Shown here one piece after another: positions 8,502 through 17,587 of a DNA stretch of 64,000 nt. Origin of the DNA: Morganella morganii. GTDB lineage: Bacteria > Pseudomonadota > Gammaproteobacteria > Enterobacterales > Enterobacteriaceae. Both the position numbers and the translations under genes were made by a program. The notes beneath the pieces were generated by a model. That model saw nothing but the letters and a program-made list of their open reading frames with translations. It was not told the DNA's origin and searched no databases. Location of the stretch: positions 1,798,001-1,862,000 of the forward strand of contig NZ_CP069157.1 in NCBI RefSeq assembly GCF_019243775.1, given 5' to 3'. The first letter of the stretch is position 1, and every line of letters begins with the position of its first letter.

Positions 8502-9273
8502 ATGTTCCGGCGATACCGGTTTTCTGTTATTACCGCATTTCTTTTTCTTTTATATACAAGCGCCGCGGGAGCAGGGGTATCGCTCAGCTATTTCTATCAG
8601 CCGGATGGCTCACGCAAAATTGCGCCTGACAATATTACTGCACTGACCGGGCAGTTTCTCGGCGTACCTTACCGCGCCGGTCAGCTGATTGGCTCTCCCG
8701 GATCACCGGAAATTCTGGTGGCTGACCTGAACGCGCTCGATTGTTTCACTTTTCTGGATTACACCGAAGCACTGAAACGCAGCCCGCAGCAGCAGAATTT
8801 CCGCAACAGACTGATGCACATCCGTTATAAAAACGGAGAGGTGAATTATTATCAGCGTCGTCATTTTTTGTCGGATTGGGTCAGCGGCCCGCAGCCTGTG
8901 GCTCAGGATATCACCCGGCAACTGTCGCCGGATTACCGGGTGACACACAAGATGCTGAATCAGAAAAAAAAACGGCTCCCGTTATATCCCCGATATTCCG
9001 GTTACGGCACGGGATATCACCTGGCTGCCGGTTTCCGCACTGACACCCGCTGTGCTTTCACAATTGCAGACCGGTGATTATATCGGTATCTATTCTGACC
9101 GTCCCGGCCTGGATGTCTCGCATGCCGGAGTTATTATCCGTACCCCGGACGGGCTGTTTTTACGTAATGCCTCATCAAAACGGAATGAACAACGGGTCAT
9201 TGATTCACCATTACGGACATATCTGCAAAATAAAACAGGAATTGTGGTTTATCGTTCGGCTTTTGCCCCCTGA
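8502..9273 (+). pseudogene. DUF1460 amidase-like protein gene, frameshifted at an A9 run
   Basis: A signal peptide (FSVITAFLFLLYTSAAGAG) precedes a DUF1460 domain, a family related to NlpC/P60-type amidases thought to act on N-acetylmuramoyl peptides in the envelope. The expected catalytic Cys lies in ALDCFTFLDY near residue 83 and the His in VSHAGVII. The frame breaks after a run of nine A residues at 8964-8972: with eight A the reading continues as KKNGSRYIPDIPVTARDITW through to the TGA at 9271-9273, giving 256 residues, a normal family size. As written, the first frame stops at 9077 and lacks the histidine part. Transcriptional slippage at A9 could restore some product. An AGGAG motif lies just before the ATG. 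Confidence 0.8.
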
Positions 9274-9368
9274 CTGTGAATCATTTCACAGTTTTGTGTG
9301 AAGCCACTTACTAAGCGCGTATTTATTCGGATAATTAACATCTTAGCATCATCTGCATAGGATTATTA

Positions 9369-10572
9369 TTGGTGAAACCTTCAGCACAGCCCGGACATAT
9401 TGACCATATAAAACAAACCAATATGGGGGTTGTGTACCGTTATATTGATCGTGAAGGCCCCATTTCCCGCATTTCACTCTCGAAAAAATCACAGCTGGCA
9501 CCGGCGAGTATCACCAAAATCACCCGTGAGCTGATGGATGCGCATCTGGTCCGGGAAACTGAGTTTCCGGGATTAGGCTTTCGCGGCCGCCCGGCAGTGG
9601 GGCTGAAAACGGACTGTGACGGCTGGCATTTTTTATGTATCCGAATTAACCGGGGGGGAACTGGTTTTTGCGCTGCGGGAACTGAGCGGAAAATTACTGG
9701 CCGAAGATATTATTGCATTTCCGGCGGATAGCCGGGATTTTGTCACCCTGTTTCTGGCACAGGTTGATGCCTTCTTTTCCCGTAATCACCGGATAACCGA
9801 GCGCCTGACTGCTATTGCCATCACCACCGATGCCATTGTTGACCCTGCAAACGGTATCATCCGCCATTCCCCGTACTATCAGCTGACCGATTTACCGGTA
9901 GCAGAGATTCTTTATCAGCATACCGGGATGCCGGTATTCCTCCAGCATGGTATTTCTGCCTGGTCTCTGGCGGAATATTTTTTTGGTGCGGCGAAAGAGT
10001 GCAGGAATATTATCCAACTGGTGATTGATGAAAATGTCGGTGCTGCCATTATTACCGACGGTGCATTGCTGCATGCCGGCAGTCACAGCACGGCAGAAAT
10101 CGGTCACACACAGATAAACCCGCAGGGTAAACCCTGTTACTGCGGTAATCACGGCTGTCTGGAAACTGAAATTGGTCTGCATCATGTATTGGAAATGGCC
10201 GCTCAGTTCCTGGCCGTTCCGGAGGGGCAACCGCTGACCGCTGAAATGCTGTGCCGCGCGGCACTGGACGGTAATCCCGCCGCCCGTGAGCTGATAGAGC
10301 AGGTGGGGCAGCATATCGGGGATATTGCCGCCGTGATGGTCAATATCTTTAATCCGGAGATTATCCTGATTGGCTCACCATTAAACCCGGCATCCTCTGT
10401 TTTGTTTCCCGCCATCGGCGCCCGGATTACGCAGCGCGCCTTGCCGGCATTCAGCCGGGAGCTGACAATGACTTCATGCGAATTTACTAATTGCGGTACA
10501 TTACCCGGCGCGGCGTTAATCAAAGAGGCACTGTATAACGGCTCACTTCTTATCAGACTGATGGATGGTTAA
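9369..10572 (+). pseudogene. mlc: ROK-family repressor Mlc, frameshifted at a G7 run
   Basis: Both halves match E. coli Mlc (406 aa), the glucose-responsive repressor of ptsG, manXYZ, malT and its own gene. The first frame gives MVKPSAQPGHIDHIKQTN, the winged HTH, and RGRPAVGLKTD. The second gives FALRELSGKLLAEDII, the ROK zinc motif CYCGNHGCLE, and the C-terminus MYNGSLLIRL. The switch lies at seven G residues at 9652-9658; six would read INRGELVFALREL and yield 400 residues. As written the product stops at 9731, soon after the DNA-binding part. A TTG (9369) or GTG (9372) start follows AGGA. The neighbours ynfL and bioD2 are the same as in E. coli. Confidence 0.9.
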
Positions 10573-10747
10573 ATAATTCTGTAGTGTCTATCTTTGACAT
10601 AAAACAAATAAATGACAGGGATTTGTTCATGAAAACAGGATTTTCGCAAAAAATTGCGCTGGCGCAAGCCTGATATAAACCGGATGTCTTACACTGCTTC
10701 CGTTATCAATTTTGATACGCACCTCTTGATATAACGGAAAAACATCT

Positions 10748-11437
10748 ATGTTAAGGCGCTTGTTTATAACCGGCACAGATACGAATATCGGCAAAACTGT
10801 TGCGACGCGGGCTTTAATGCAAGCCATCAACCGCCTGGGTAAATCTGTCGTTGGCTATAAACCAATCGCGACAGAATACCACGACACACTTAACGGCAAA
10901 CGTAACCGTGATGCGATGATCCTGCATGATTCATCATCAGTTGATGTTTCTTATCAGGATATCAACCCGGTCATGCTGGAAAGTAATTACGGTCAGACGA
11001 CCACCGACGTTCAGTTTCCTGCATTATCGCAGGGTCTGGAAAAATTAAGTCATCTGGCGGATCAGGTCGTGGTGGAAGGGAACGGCGGATGGCGTTATTT
11101 ACTGAATAACGAGACTTTTTTATCCGACTGGGTGAAAAAGGAAAAACTGCCGGTGATCCTGGTGGTCGGGATCCAGTCCGGTTGTGTGAACCATGCATTA
11201 TTAACCGCCGAAGCCATTAAAAATGATGATCTGGAAATTATCGGCTGGATTGCGAACCGGATAAACCCGGGGTTATCACACTACGCACAGGTTATGGATC
11301 GCTTACTGACGCATTTACCGGCACCACTGCTGGGCGAGATCCCGTATCTGCTGCGTCCGGAAGAGCGGGAGTTGTCGCACTATCTCAATGAAGAGCAGAT
11401 TGAAATGCTCTGGGGTGAGGCGTTAGCGGCGTCCTGA
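10748..11437 (+). CDS. bioD2: Dethiobiotin synthetase homologue BioD2
   Basis: The 229-residue ATPase carries the P-loop GTDTNIGKTV at residues 9-18 and the VVEGNGGWRYLL segment near 105, both characteristic of BioD. It should convert 7,8-diaminopelargonic acid, CO2 and ATP to dethiobiotin. In E. coli the paralogue ynfK/bioD2 sits beside mlc, as here, while the main bioD lies in the bioABFCD operon. The gene follows mlc by 175 bases and ends in a strong terminator. Whether it is an active second synthetase is not shown by the sequence; all catalytic motifs I know appear intact. Confidence 0.92.
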   Translation: MLRRLFITGTDTNIGKTVATRALMQAINRLGKSVVGYKPIATEYHDTLNGKRNRDAMILHDSSSVDVSYQDINPVMLESNYGQTTTDVQFPALSQGLEKLSHLADQVVVEGNGGWRYLLNNETFLSDWVKKEKLPVILVVGIQSGCVNHALLTAEAIKNDDLEIIGWIANRINPGLSHYAQVMDRLLTHLPAPLLGEIPYLLRPEERELSHYLNEEQIEMLWGEALAAS

Positions 11438-11455
11438 GTCTCTGGTAAGAAATAC

Positions 11456-11482
11456 AAAAGGGCTGATAAATCAGCCCTTTTT
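11456..11482 (+). terminator. Terminator of bioD2
   Basis: GGGCTGAT (11460-11467) and ATCAGCCC (11470-11477) flanked by AAAA and TTTTT give a long stem with a two-base loop. The element can act in both directions and separates bioD2 from the convergent ynfD-like gene. Confidence 0.9.
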
Positions 11483-11508
11483 CATGGTCAAAACCTGACA
11501 GCGAGATA

Positions 11509-11742
11509 CTATTTACGCAGATAAATAATATTCTGAGTTTCGTTGTTGCAGTTACCCACAACCTGACCTTCTGCCTGTGCCGCTTCTTCAGCCGGAACCA
11601 CAGTCAGTGTAAAACCGTCAGCAGGAACACCATTGCTGATGATTTTCTGCGAAATTTCCTCAGTCACACTTTCACAGGATGCCTGCGCCATAACAGGCGA
11701 AACGGCAAACAGAACAGCACTGAGCGCAATCAGTTTTTTCAT
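11509..11742 (-). CDS. ynfD: DUF1161 periplasmic protein, YnfD-like
   Basis: The 77-residue protein has a clear signal peptide (MKKLIALSAVLFAVSPVMAQA) and a mature part beginning SCESVTEEISQKIISNGVP, then VVGNCNNETQNIIYLRK. The two cysteines and the ISQ-I-NGVP block match DUF1161 proteins such as YnfD of E. coli, whose function is unknown. It is shorter at the C-terminus than YnfD (about 101 aa). AAGGAT precedes the ATG. It lies 19 bases after ynfB on the same strand, so the two are probably co-transcribed. Confidence 0.88.
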   Translation of the reverse strand: MKKLIALSAVLFAVSPVMAQASCESVTEEISQKIISNGVPADGFTLTVVPAEEAAQAEGQVVGNCNNETQNIIYLRK

Positions 11743-11761
11743 TATTTATCCTTAAATGTAT

Positions 11762-12127
11762 TTATTTCCAGCCAGTGGAAACTTCACGCCCTGTATTTGC
11801 ATCAAGGCAGCGCAGCGTATTAGGTTCCCAATACGCGGTAACAACCGAGCTTTTTAAACATGCATCTTCAGCATCAATAGCACGGTCAACTTTGTCGAAC
11901 TCTTTTTCCGCACGGCGGTTGATCTTCTGACGCAGGGAACGGGTATCATCCCATTGCTCTTTTTCCTGGCGTGCTCTCTCTTTTTCAAGCGCAGTATCGC
12001 CGCCGCTGATCACACAAGTGCTGCCGGGGCTGCAATTGGTGGTGGCTGCGCCTGCATGAGTTGCAAACATGAAGGGTGCAGCAAAGGCGGTCGCGATAAA
12101 CCACTTTTTGAGCATGGAGTTAGTCAT
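11762..12127 (-). CDS. ynfB: UPF0482/DUF1283 exported protein YnfB
   Basis: The frame is open 30 codons further upstream, but the ATG at 12127 is preceded by GAGGAAA with an 8-base spacer and yields a normal signal peptide ([21 protein letters not shown]). The mature 121-residue-precursor product has [18 protein letters not shown] and the C-terminal block [17 protein letters not shown], both diagnostic for YnfB. Localisation is inferred to be periplasmic and the function is unknown. It heads a two-gene unit with the ynfD-like gene. Confidence 0.92.
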   Translation of the reverse strand: MTNSMLKKWFIATAFAAPFMFATHAGAATTNCSPGSTCVISGGDTALEKERARQEKEQWDDTRSLRQKINRRAEKEFDKVDRAIDAEDACLKSSVVTAYWEPNTLRCLDANTGREVSTGWK

Positions 12128-12235
12128 TGTCGTGTTTTCCTCAAAGTTCAAACCTGCAAACGTCATTCTGATCGTGAGCATTATAGCAAAGTGTATTAAT
12201 GCACCAATAAAAGACAACGTTTTTCAGCGATAATT

Positions 12236-12261
12236 TCAGGTAATTTAAGAAAATTACCTGA
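12236..12261 (-). terminator. Hairpin downstream of ydfG
   Basis: TCAGGTAATTT (12236-12246) and AAATTACCTGA (12251-12261) are perfect complements with a four-base loop. It lies 35 bases after the ydfG stop on the minus strand; the T tract is weak, so efficiency is uncertain. Confidence 0.6.
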
Positions 12262-12295
12262 TTATACGGATACCGGCTTATCTTTTGTGGTGGTT

Positions 12296-13045
12296 TCAGC
12301 CTTCGCGGTGCACACTCAGCCCGGCGAATGACTGACAGACCGGCATCATTTCCATAGTATTAATATTTACGTGCGACGGCAATGTTGCAACCCAGAAAAC
12401 AGCTTCCGCGATATCATCCGGCATCAGCGGATCAGTATTTTTATAGGTATTTGCGGCTTTTTCCTCATCCCCGCGATAGCGGATACCGGAAAACTCGGTA
12501 CCACCGACCATGCCCGGTTCAATATCAGTCACACGGATTTTTTTACCGGCCAGATCTGCGCGCAAAGCCAAGCTGAACTGGCGGACAAACGCCTTGGTGC
12601 CGCAGTAAACGTTACCACCGGCATACGGCCATGACCCGGCGGTTGAGCCCAGGTTAATGATATGGCCGCGGTTTCTTTCCACCATTCCCGGCAGGATTGC
12701 ACGGGTCATATGCAGCAGCCCTTTGATGTTGGTGTCCACCACCACATCCCATTCTGCCGGATTGCCTTTATCAACGGTTTCCATACCCAGCGCCAGTCCG
12801 GCGTTATTGACCAGAACATCAATTTCGCGCAGGGATTCAGGCAGTGAATTAATCACATTATCGACCGCCGGGCTGTCTGTCATATCCAGAGCCAGCGGGA
12901 AAAATTTGCTTCCGAACTCTTTTTGCAGTTTCGCCAGGCGTTCAATACGGCGGCCGGTGCCGATAACGGTATGGCCGTTCTCAATAAATTTGCGGGCAAA
13001 TGCCTCACCAAAACCTGCTGTTGCACCTGTAATTAAAACAATCAT
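12296..13045 (-). CDS. ydfG: Short-chain dehydrogenase YdfG (3-hydroxy acid dehydrogenase)
   Basis: The ATG at 13045, with GGAG six bases before it, gives MIVLITGATAGFGE, the known YdfG start; the open frame runs 17 codons further up without support. The SDR cofactor motif TGATAGFG is at residues 6-13, NNAG at 80-83, and the catalytic Ser134, Tyr147 and Lys151 are present. E. coli YdfG is an NADP-dependent enzyme acting on L-allo-threonine, serine and 3-hydroxy acids, and reduces malonic semialdehyde from pyrimidine breakdown. The length of 249 agrees with E. coli (248). The SWPYAGGNVY block is nearly identical to the E. coli enzyme. Confidence 0.95.
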   Translation of the reverse strand: MIVLITGATAGFGEAFARKFIENGHTVIGTGRRIERLAKLQKEFGSKFFPLALDMTDSPAVDNVINSLPESLREIDVLVNNAGLALGMETVDKGNPAEWDVVVDTNIKGLLHMTRAILPGMVERNRGHIINLGSTAGSWPYAGGNVYCGTKAFVRQFSLALRADLAGKKIRVTDIEPGMVGGTEFSGIRYRGDEEKAANTYKNTDPLMPDDIAEAVFWVATLPSHVNINTMEMMPVCQSFAGLSVHREG

Positions 13046-13242
13046 CACATACTCCGATTCTGTCAGCGGGGATCCCGGAAAAATAACAATAACCATGGCG
13101 ATATAATACCGGTGGTAATATCCTGATAGTGTATCGTGTCTGCATGACAGAAAGCGGGTTACAGATTCCGTTTTTCAGTTTTCTTCACGGAAAAACACTG
13201 AAGTTAATCAATAACAACCTGATTATATACAGGAGACAGAAA

Positions 13243-13617
13243 ATGGTTCAGGGTCAATGTTTGTGCGGTAAAGTAACAGTATCTGTGCCAAAACAGGTGC
13301 ACGATGTTTCTGTCTGCCATTGCGGCATGTGCAGAAAATGGAATGGCGCACCGTTTATGTCCGTGGATTGCGGCAGTGATGTGACGCTCAGTGGTGAGGA
13401 ATATATCACCCGTTATCACTCCTCAGAGTGGGGCGACCGTTGTTTCTGCCGCGAGTGCGGGACACACCTGTTTTATTACCTGAAACCGGCAGATCAGTAT
13501 TATGTCTCTGCGGCACTGCTGGGAGAGACAACAGAATCCCGCCTCTCAATGCAGATTTACACTGACAGTAAACCGGCGTATTACAATTTTGCGGAAAAAA
13601 ACGCCGATGCTGACTGA
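13243..13617 (+). CDS. GFA/CENP-V-like zinc protein, C-terminus altered by frameshift
   Basis: The ATG at 13243 follows AGGAG (13231-13235) and gives MVQGQCLCGKVTVSVP; the longer open frame upstream is unsupported. The cysteine pattern GQCLCGKV, VCHCGMCRKW, CFCRECGTHLF is the zinc-binding layout of the glutathione-dependent formaldehyde-activating (GFA) family, although many members have unknown substrates. After AEK a run of seven A (13595-13601) leads to an early stop at 13617. With six A the frame continues as KTPMLTEQDILAMFHAE to 13651, the type of C-terminal tail usual in this family. The loss removes about 11 residues outside the zinc core, so the protein may still fold. Confidence 0.88.
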   Translation: MVQGQCLCGKVTVSVPKQVHDVSVCHCGMCRKWNGAPFMSVDCGSDVTLSGEEYITRYHSSEWGDRCFCRECGTHLFYYLKPADQYYVSAALLGETTESRLSMQIYTDSKPAYYNFAEKNADAD

Positions 13618-13674
13618 GCAGGATATTCTGGCAATGTTTCATGCTGAATAATATTTAAAGCCAGATAAAACAGA

Positions 13675-13705
13675 AAGCGGATACCTGAGTATCCGCTTCG
13701 TTTTT
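13675..13705. terminator. Bidirectional terminator between GFA gene and prpD
   Basis: AAGCGGATAC (13675-13684) and GTATCCGCTT (13689-13698) form a perfect 10-bp stem with a four-base loop, followed on the plus strand by CGTTTTT. It lies between convergent genes. Confidence 0.85.
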
Positions 13706-13726
13706 CTGCGTTGCCGGGCAGAGAAA

Positions 13727-15178
13727 TTAAATAACAAACAGATCCATAAACTCGCTGACAGACATGGATTCGAGTGTTTTACGGTCACGGGCAGCATTCA
13801 GAATGCGCTGCTGCTGCGTTTCCGGGAACATACGCGCCAGATTGGTACGGAATTTCGCCAGCAGCAGCGGAATACCTTCCTCACGGCGGCGGGCGTGCCC
13901 GACCGGATATTCGACCACAACCTCATCCAGCACGGTACCGTCTTTCAGGGTCACGGTCAGGGCGTTGGCGATAGAGCGTTTTTCCGGATCATGATAATCA
14001 CGGGTGAACGCGGTATCTTCCTCACAGTGAATTCGGGCACGCAGGGCATCGATACGGCTGTCTGACGCGATCCCGTCTTCATAATCTGCGGCGGTCAGGC
14101 GACCGAAGATCAGCGGAACTGCCACCATATACTGAATACAGTGATCACGGTCAGCCGGGTTATTCAGCGGGCCGTGTTTATCGATAATACGGATACAGGC
14201 CTCATGGGTGCGGATAGTGACTTTCTCAATATCATCTGCGGTTTTACCCAGTGCCGCCAGTTTGTGATGCAGTGTCATTGCTGCTTCAACGGCGGTCTGT
14301 GAGTGGAACTCTGCCGGGAATGAAATCTTGAACAGCACGTTTTCCATCACATAAGAGCCGTAATCGCGCTGGAATTTAAACGGTTTGCCGTCAAACAGCA
14401 CGTCATAGAAGCCCCAGGTTTTGGCAGTCAGCACGGTCGGATAGCCCATTTCGCCTTTCTGCGCGAACAGCGCCAGACGCACCGCCCGGGAAGTGGCATC
14501 ACCCGCAGCCCAGGATTTACGTGAACCGGTATTCGGCGCATGGCGGTAGGTCCGCAGAGACTGGCCGTCCACCCATGCATGAGAAACCGCGCTTAATAAC
14601 TGCTCACGATCCAGCCCCAGCATTTCGCCGACAACTGCCGTAGACGCAACTTTCACCAGTACAACGTGGTCAAGGCCGACTTTGTTAAATGAGTTTTCCA
14701 GTGCCAGGCAGCCCTGAATTTCATGGGCTTTGATCATGGCGGTCAGCACACGTTTCAGCGGCAGTGGTGCTTTGCCTTTGGCAATCGCTTCACGGGATAA
14801 CCAGTCTGCAACGGCCAGGATACCGCCGAGGTTATCGGACGGATGACCCCATTCCGCCGCCAGCCAGGTATCGTTGAAATCGAGCCAGCGGATCATGGCA
14901 CCGATATTGAAGGCCGCCTGAACCGGATCCAGCTGGAATTGGGTACCCGGTACTTTTGCACCGTTCGGGACAATGGTTCCCGGCACAACAGGGCCGAGCA
15001 TTTTTTTGCACGCCGGATATTCCAGGGCTTCCAGACCGCAACCCAGAGTATCCAGGAAGCAGTAATATGCGGTGTCATAAGCGCGATCACTGCTGATGTC
15101 CATATTCAGAACATAATCAGTGATGTCCTGAATGACCTTGTCGTACTCTTGATGCTGCGGGGTAAAAGATGCTGACAT
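13727..15178 (-). CDS. prpD: 2-methylcitrate dehydratase PrpD
   Basis: The 483-residue protein is the same length as E. coli PrpD and belongs to the MmgE/PrpD family. It dehydrates 2-methylcitrate to 2-methyl-cis-aconitate in propionate breakdown. Recognisable segments are [21 protein letters not shown] near 38-58, [24 protein letters not shown] near 115-138, and [14 protein letters not shown] near 300. It is the last gene of the prpBCD unit, 26 bases after prpC. No prpE (propionyl-CoA synthetase) follows, unlike in E. coli; activation of propionate must be encoded elsewhere or by acetyl-CoA synthetase. Confidence 0.96.
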   Translation of the reverse strand: MSASFTPQHQEYDKVIQDITDYVLNMDISSDRAYDTAYYCFLDTLGCGLEALEYPACKKMLGPVVPGTIVPNGAKVPGTQFQLDPVQAAFNIGAMIRWLDFNDTWLAAEWGHPSDNLGGILAVADWLSREAIAKGKAPLPLKRVLTAMIKAHEIQGCLALENSFNKVGLDHVVLVKVASTAVVGEMLGLDREQLLSAVSHAWVDGQSLRTYRHAPNTGSRKSWAAGDATSRAVRLALFAQKGEMGYPTVLTAKTWGFYDVLFDGKPFKFQRDYGSYVMENVLFKISFPAEFHSQTAVEAAMTLHHKLAALGKTADDIEKVTIRTHEACIRIIDKHGPLNNPADRDHCIQYMVAVPLIFGRLTAADYEDGIASDSRIDALRARIHCEEDTAFTRDYHDPEKRSIANALTVTLKDGTVLDEVVVEYPVGHARRREEGIPLLLAKFRTNLARMFPETQQQRILNAARDRKTLESMSVSEFMDLFVI

Positions 15179-15204
15179 ACTTTATCTTCCTTTTTAATCA
15201 ATAA

Positions 15205-16368
15205 TTAGCGCGCTTTAAGGGGTACGAAGGTCTGGTTTTCCGGTCCGGTGTAATTGGCGGACGGACGAATAATTTTATTATCCAGACGCTGTTCAATGAT
15301 GTGTGCAGCCCAGCCTGCGGAACGGGCAATAACAAAAATCGGGGTAAACATGGCGGTCGGCACACCCATCAGGTGATACGCCACCGCTGAGAACCAGTCG
15401 AGGTTCGGGAACATCTTCTTGTGCTGAGACATCACGGATTCAATACGATCCGCAATATCAAACAGGCGGAAATCTTTCGCTTCTTCGGATAACTCACGGG
15501 AAATCGCTTTGATAACCTGGTGACGCGGGTCAGCAATGGTATACACAGGGTGACCGAAGCCCATCACGACTTCACTGCGGGTGAGGCGGGCGAGAATATC
15601 GGCCTGAGCTTCATCCGGTGAGCTGTAACGTTTCTGAATTTCCAGAGACACTTCGTTGGCACCGCCGTGTTTTGGTCCGCGCAGTGCGGCAATCGCCCCG
15701 GTGACGGAGGAGTAGAAATCCGTTCCGGTGCCGGCGATAACACGGGCAGCAAAGGTGGAGGCGTTAAACTCATGTTCTGCATAGAGAATGAACGAGGAGT
15801 TCATAAAACGCACCCAGTTTTCAGACGGTTTTTTGCCGTGCAGCAGATGCAGGAAATGGCCGCCGCAGGTATCGTCATCAGTTTCGGTATCAATGCGGCG
15901 ATCATTAAAGGCATAGTGATACCAGTAAAGCAGCATGGAGGTCAGGGAAGAGAGCAGGCGATCGGCGATATCACGGGCACCGGATAACGGATGACCCTCT
16001 TTTTCCGGCAGAACGCAGCCCATAATAGACACGCCGGTACGCAGCACATCCATCGGGTGGGCAGAAGCAGGCAGCGCTTCCAGGGCTTTCTTCACACTGT
16101 GCGGCAGGCCGCGCAGTGATTTCAGTTTCGCCTTGTAAGCGGCCAGTTCTGCGGCGTTCGGCAGTTTTTCATGGATCAGAAGATGAGCGACTTCTTCAAA
16201 ATCACATTGTGTGGCTAAATCCAGAATGTCATAACCGCGGTAATGCAGGTCGTTCCCGTTAATCCCCACAGTACAGAGTGCAGTATTGCCGGCAGCAACG
16301 CCGGACAGTGCGACGGATTTTTTGCCTTTCTTCAGTGCAGGTTCAGGTTTGCTAAGTTGTTCATTCAT
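15205..16368 (-). CDS. prpC: 2-methylcitrate synthase PrpC
   Basis: The 387-residue citrate-synthase-family enzyme condenses propionyl-CoA with oxaloacetate. Catalytic histidines expected for the fold lie in EHEFNAST (His199) and GPKHGG (His234), with a third conserved histidine in GFGHPVY (His273). Length and blocks match E. coli PrpC (389). It sits 60 bases after prpB and 26 before prpD in the same orientation, so it belongs to one methylcitrate operon under the sigma-54 promoter upstream of prpB. Confidence 0.96.
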   Translation of the reverse strand: MNEQLSKPEPALKKGKKSVALSGVAAGNTALCTVGINGNDLHYRGYDILDLATQCDFEEVAHLLIHEKLPNAAELAAYKAKLKSLRGLPHSVKKALEALPASAHPMDVLRTGVSIMGCVLPEKEGHPLSGARDIADRLLSSLTSMLLYWYHYAFNDRRIDTETDDDTCGGHFLHLLHGKKPSENWVRFMNSSFILYAEHEFNASTFAARVIAGTGTDFYSSVTGAIAALRGPKHGGANEVSLEIQKRYSSPDEAQADILARLTRSEVVMGFGHPVYTIADPRHQVIKAISRELSEEAKDFRLFDIADRIESVMSQHKKMFPNLDWFSAVAYHLMGVPTAMFTPIFVIARSAGWAAHIIEQRLDNKIIRPSANYTGPENQTFVPLKAR

Positions 16369-16428
16369 GACGGGTGATCCTTATTATTATAGTGAGTGTA
16401 CAACCTGCTTCGCGTTATCTTTCAGAGG

Positions 16429-17313
16429 TTATTTTTTCTGCGAAAACAGTGCGTCGAGCTTATCTTCATAATCGTAGTAGTTAATGCTTTGGTATAATTC
16501 ATCACGGGTCTGCATCTGTGAAATCAGGCTCTGTTGCGTGCCTTCACGGCGCAGGGTGTTATAAACATTTTCAGCGGCCTTGTTCATGGCGCGGAAGGCG
16601 GTGAGCGGGTACAGGGCGATAGCGATATTCACACTGCGCAGCTCATCCAGGGTAAACAGCGGTGTTTTACCGAACTCGGTAATGTTTGCCAGTACCGGAA
16701 CGCTGATTTTGTCGGTGAACAGACGATACATTGCCAGCTCTGTAATCGCTTCCGGGAACAGCATATCCGCACCGGCATCGATATAAGCCTGTGCGCGGTC
16801 GAGAGCGGACTCCAGACCTTCCACCGCCAGCGCATCGGTACGCGCCATCACCACGAAATTCTCATCAGTCCGTGCATCGACCGCGGCTTTAATGCGATCA
16901 ACCATTTCCTGTTTTGAGACGATTTCTTTGTTCGGGCGGTGACCACAGCGTTTTGCGCCGACCTGGTCTTCAATATGCATCCCGGCAGCCCCGGCTTTGA
17001 TCAGGGATTTCACGGTGCGTACCACGTTAAAGGCTGACGGGCCGAAACCGATATCCGCATCCACCAGCAGCGGCAGATCACACACATCCGTAATACGGCG
17101 GACATCCGTCAGTACATCATCCAGTGTGGAAATGCCCAGGTCAGGAATACCCAGAGAGCCTGCGGCAACACCGCCGCCGGAGAGATAAATTGCTTTGTAA
17201 CCCGCACGTTTTGCCAGCAGTGCATGGTTGGCATTAATAGCACCGACCAGCTGCAGCGGGGATTCAGACTGTACAGCGTCGCGGAATGCGCGTCCTGCGG
17301 AATAAAGTGCCAT
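16429..17313 (-). CDS. prpB: 2-methylisocitrate lyase PrpB
   Basis: The 294-residue enzyme cleaves 2-methylisocitrate to pyruvate and succinate. The isocitrate-lyase-superfamily active-site motif KRCGH is at residues 121-125 with the catalytic Cys123 in the same number as in E. coli. The metal and substrate segment LVDADIGFG is at 83-91 and MARTDA is further on. It is first in the prpBCD unit. A sigma-54 promoter lies about 40 bases upstream and the divergent prpR is 274 bases away. Confidence 0.97.
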   Translation of the reverse strand: MALYSAGRAFRDAVQSESPLQLVGAINANHALLAKRAGYKAIYLSGGGVAAGSLGIPDLGISTLDDVLTDVRRITDVCDLPLLVDADIGFGPSAFNVVRTVKSLIKAGAAGMHIEDQVGAKRCGHRPNKEIVSKQEMVDRIKAAVDARTDENFVVMARTDALAVEGLESALDRAQAYIDAGADMLFPEAITELAMYRLFTDKISVPVLANITEFGKTPLFTLDELRSVNIAIALYPLTAFRAMNKAAENVYNTLRREGTQQSLISQMQTRDELYQSINYYDYEDKLDALFSQKK

Positions 17314-17353
17314 ATATTCACCTTGTTATTAGTTTGATACTCAGATGTTATAA

Positions 17354-17369
17354 AGCAATCGCTATGCCA
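17354..17369 (-). promoter_or_regulatory. Sigma-54 promoter for prpBCD
   Basis: On the minus strand the 16 bases read TGGCATAGCGATTGCT, which fits the -24/-12 consensus TGGCAC-N5-TTGC with correct GG to GC spacing. It faces prpB, whose start is 40 bases downstream, and the divergent gene encodes a sigma-54 activator, so the functional fit is strong. Confidence 0.88.
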
Positions 17370-17511
17370 ATCAGCCGGGTAAGGTAACTAAAACGCGAGA
17401 TACATCACACATTTGGCGTATTTATCCTGTCATTACGTTACCCACTATAGAATTTGCCGATTCCGTCTGACAAGCGGGATGTTAGCTTTCTGTGATGGTG
17501 ATGCTATTTAT

Positions 17512-17574
17512 GTTTCAATATAGCTGTTAATGTGTTTCATAAGATTAATATGAAACATCTGAAACGCATGAAAC
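17512..17574. promoter_or_regulatory. PrpR-type upstream activator sites (TGAAAC repeats)
   Basis: GTTTCA occurs at 17512 and 17534, and TGAAAC at 17551, 17560 and 17569. The central pair forms the palindrome GTTTCAT-N9-ATGAAAC (17534-17556). Such TGAAAC/GTTTCA inverted elements are the known PrpR binding pattern upstream of prpB. The cluster is about 145-205 bases from the sigma-54 promoter, suitable for looping, and abuts prpR, suggesting autoregulation. Confidence 0.75.
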
Positions 17575-17587
17575 AGGGGAGAAACGT

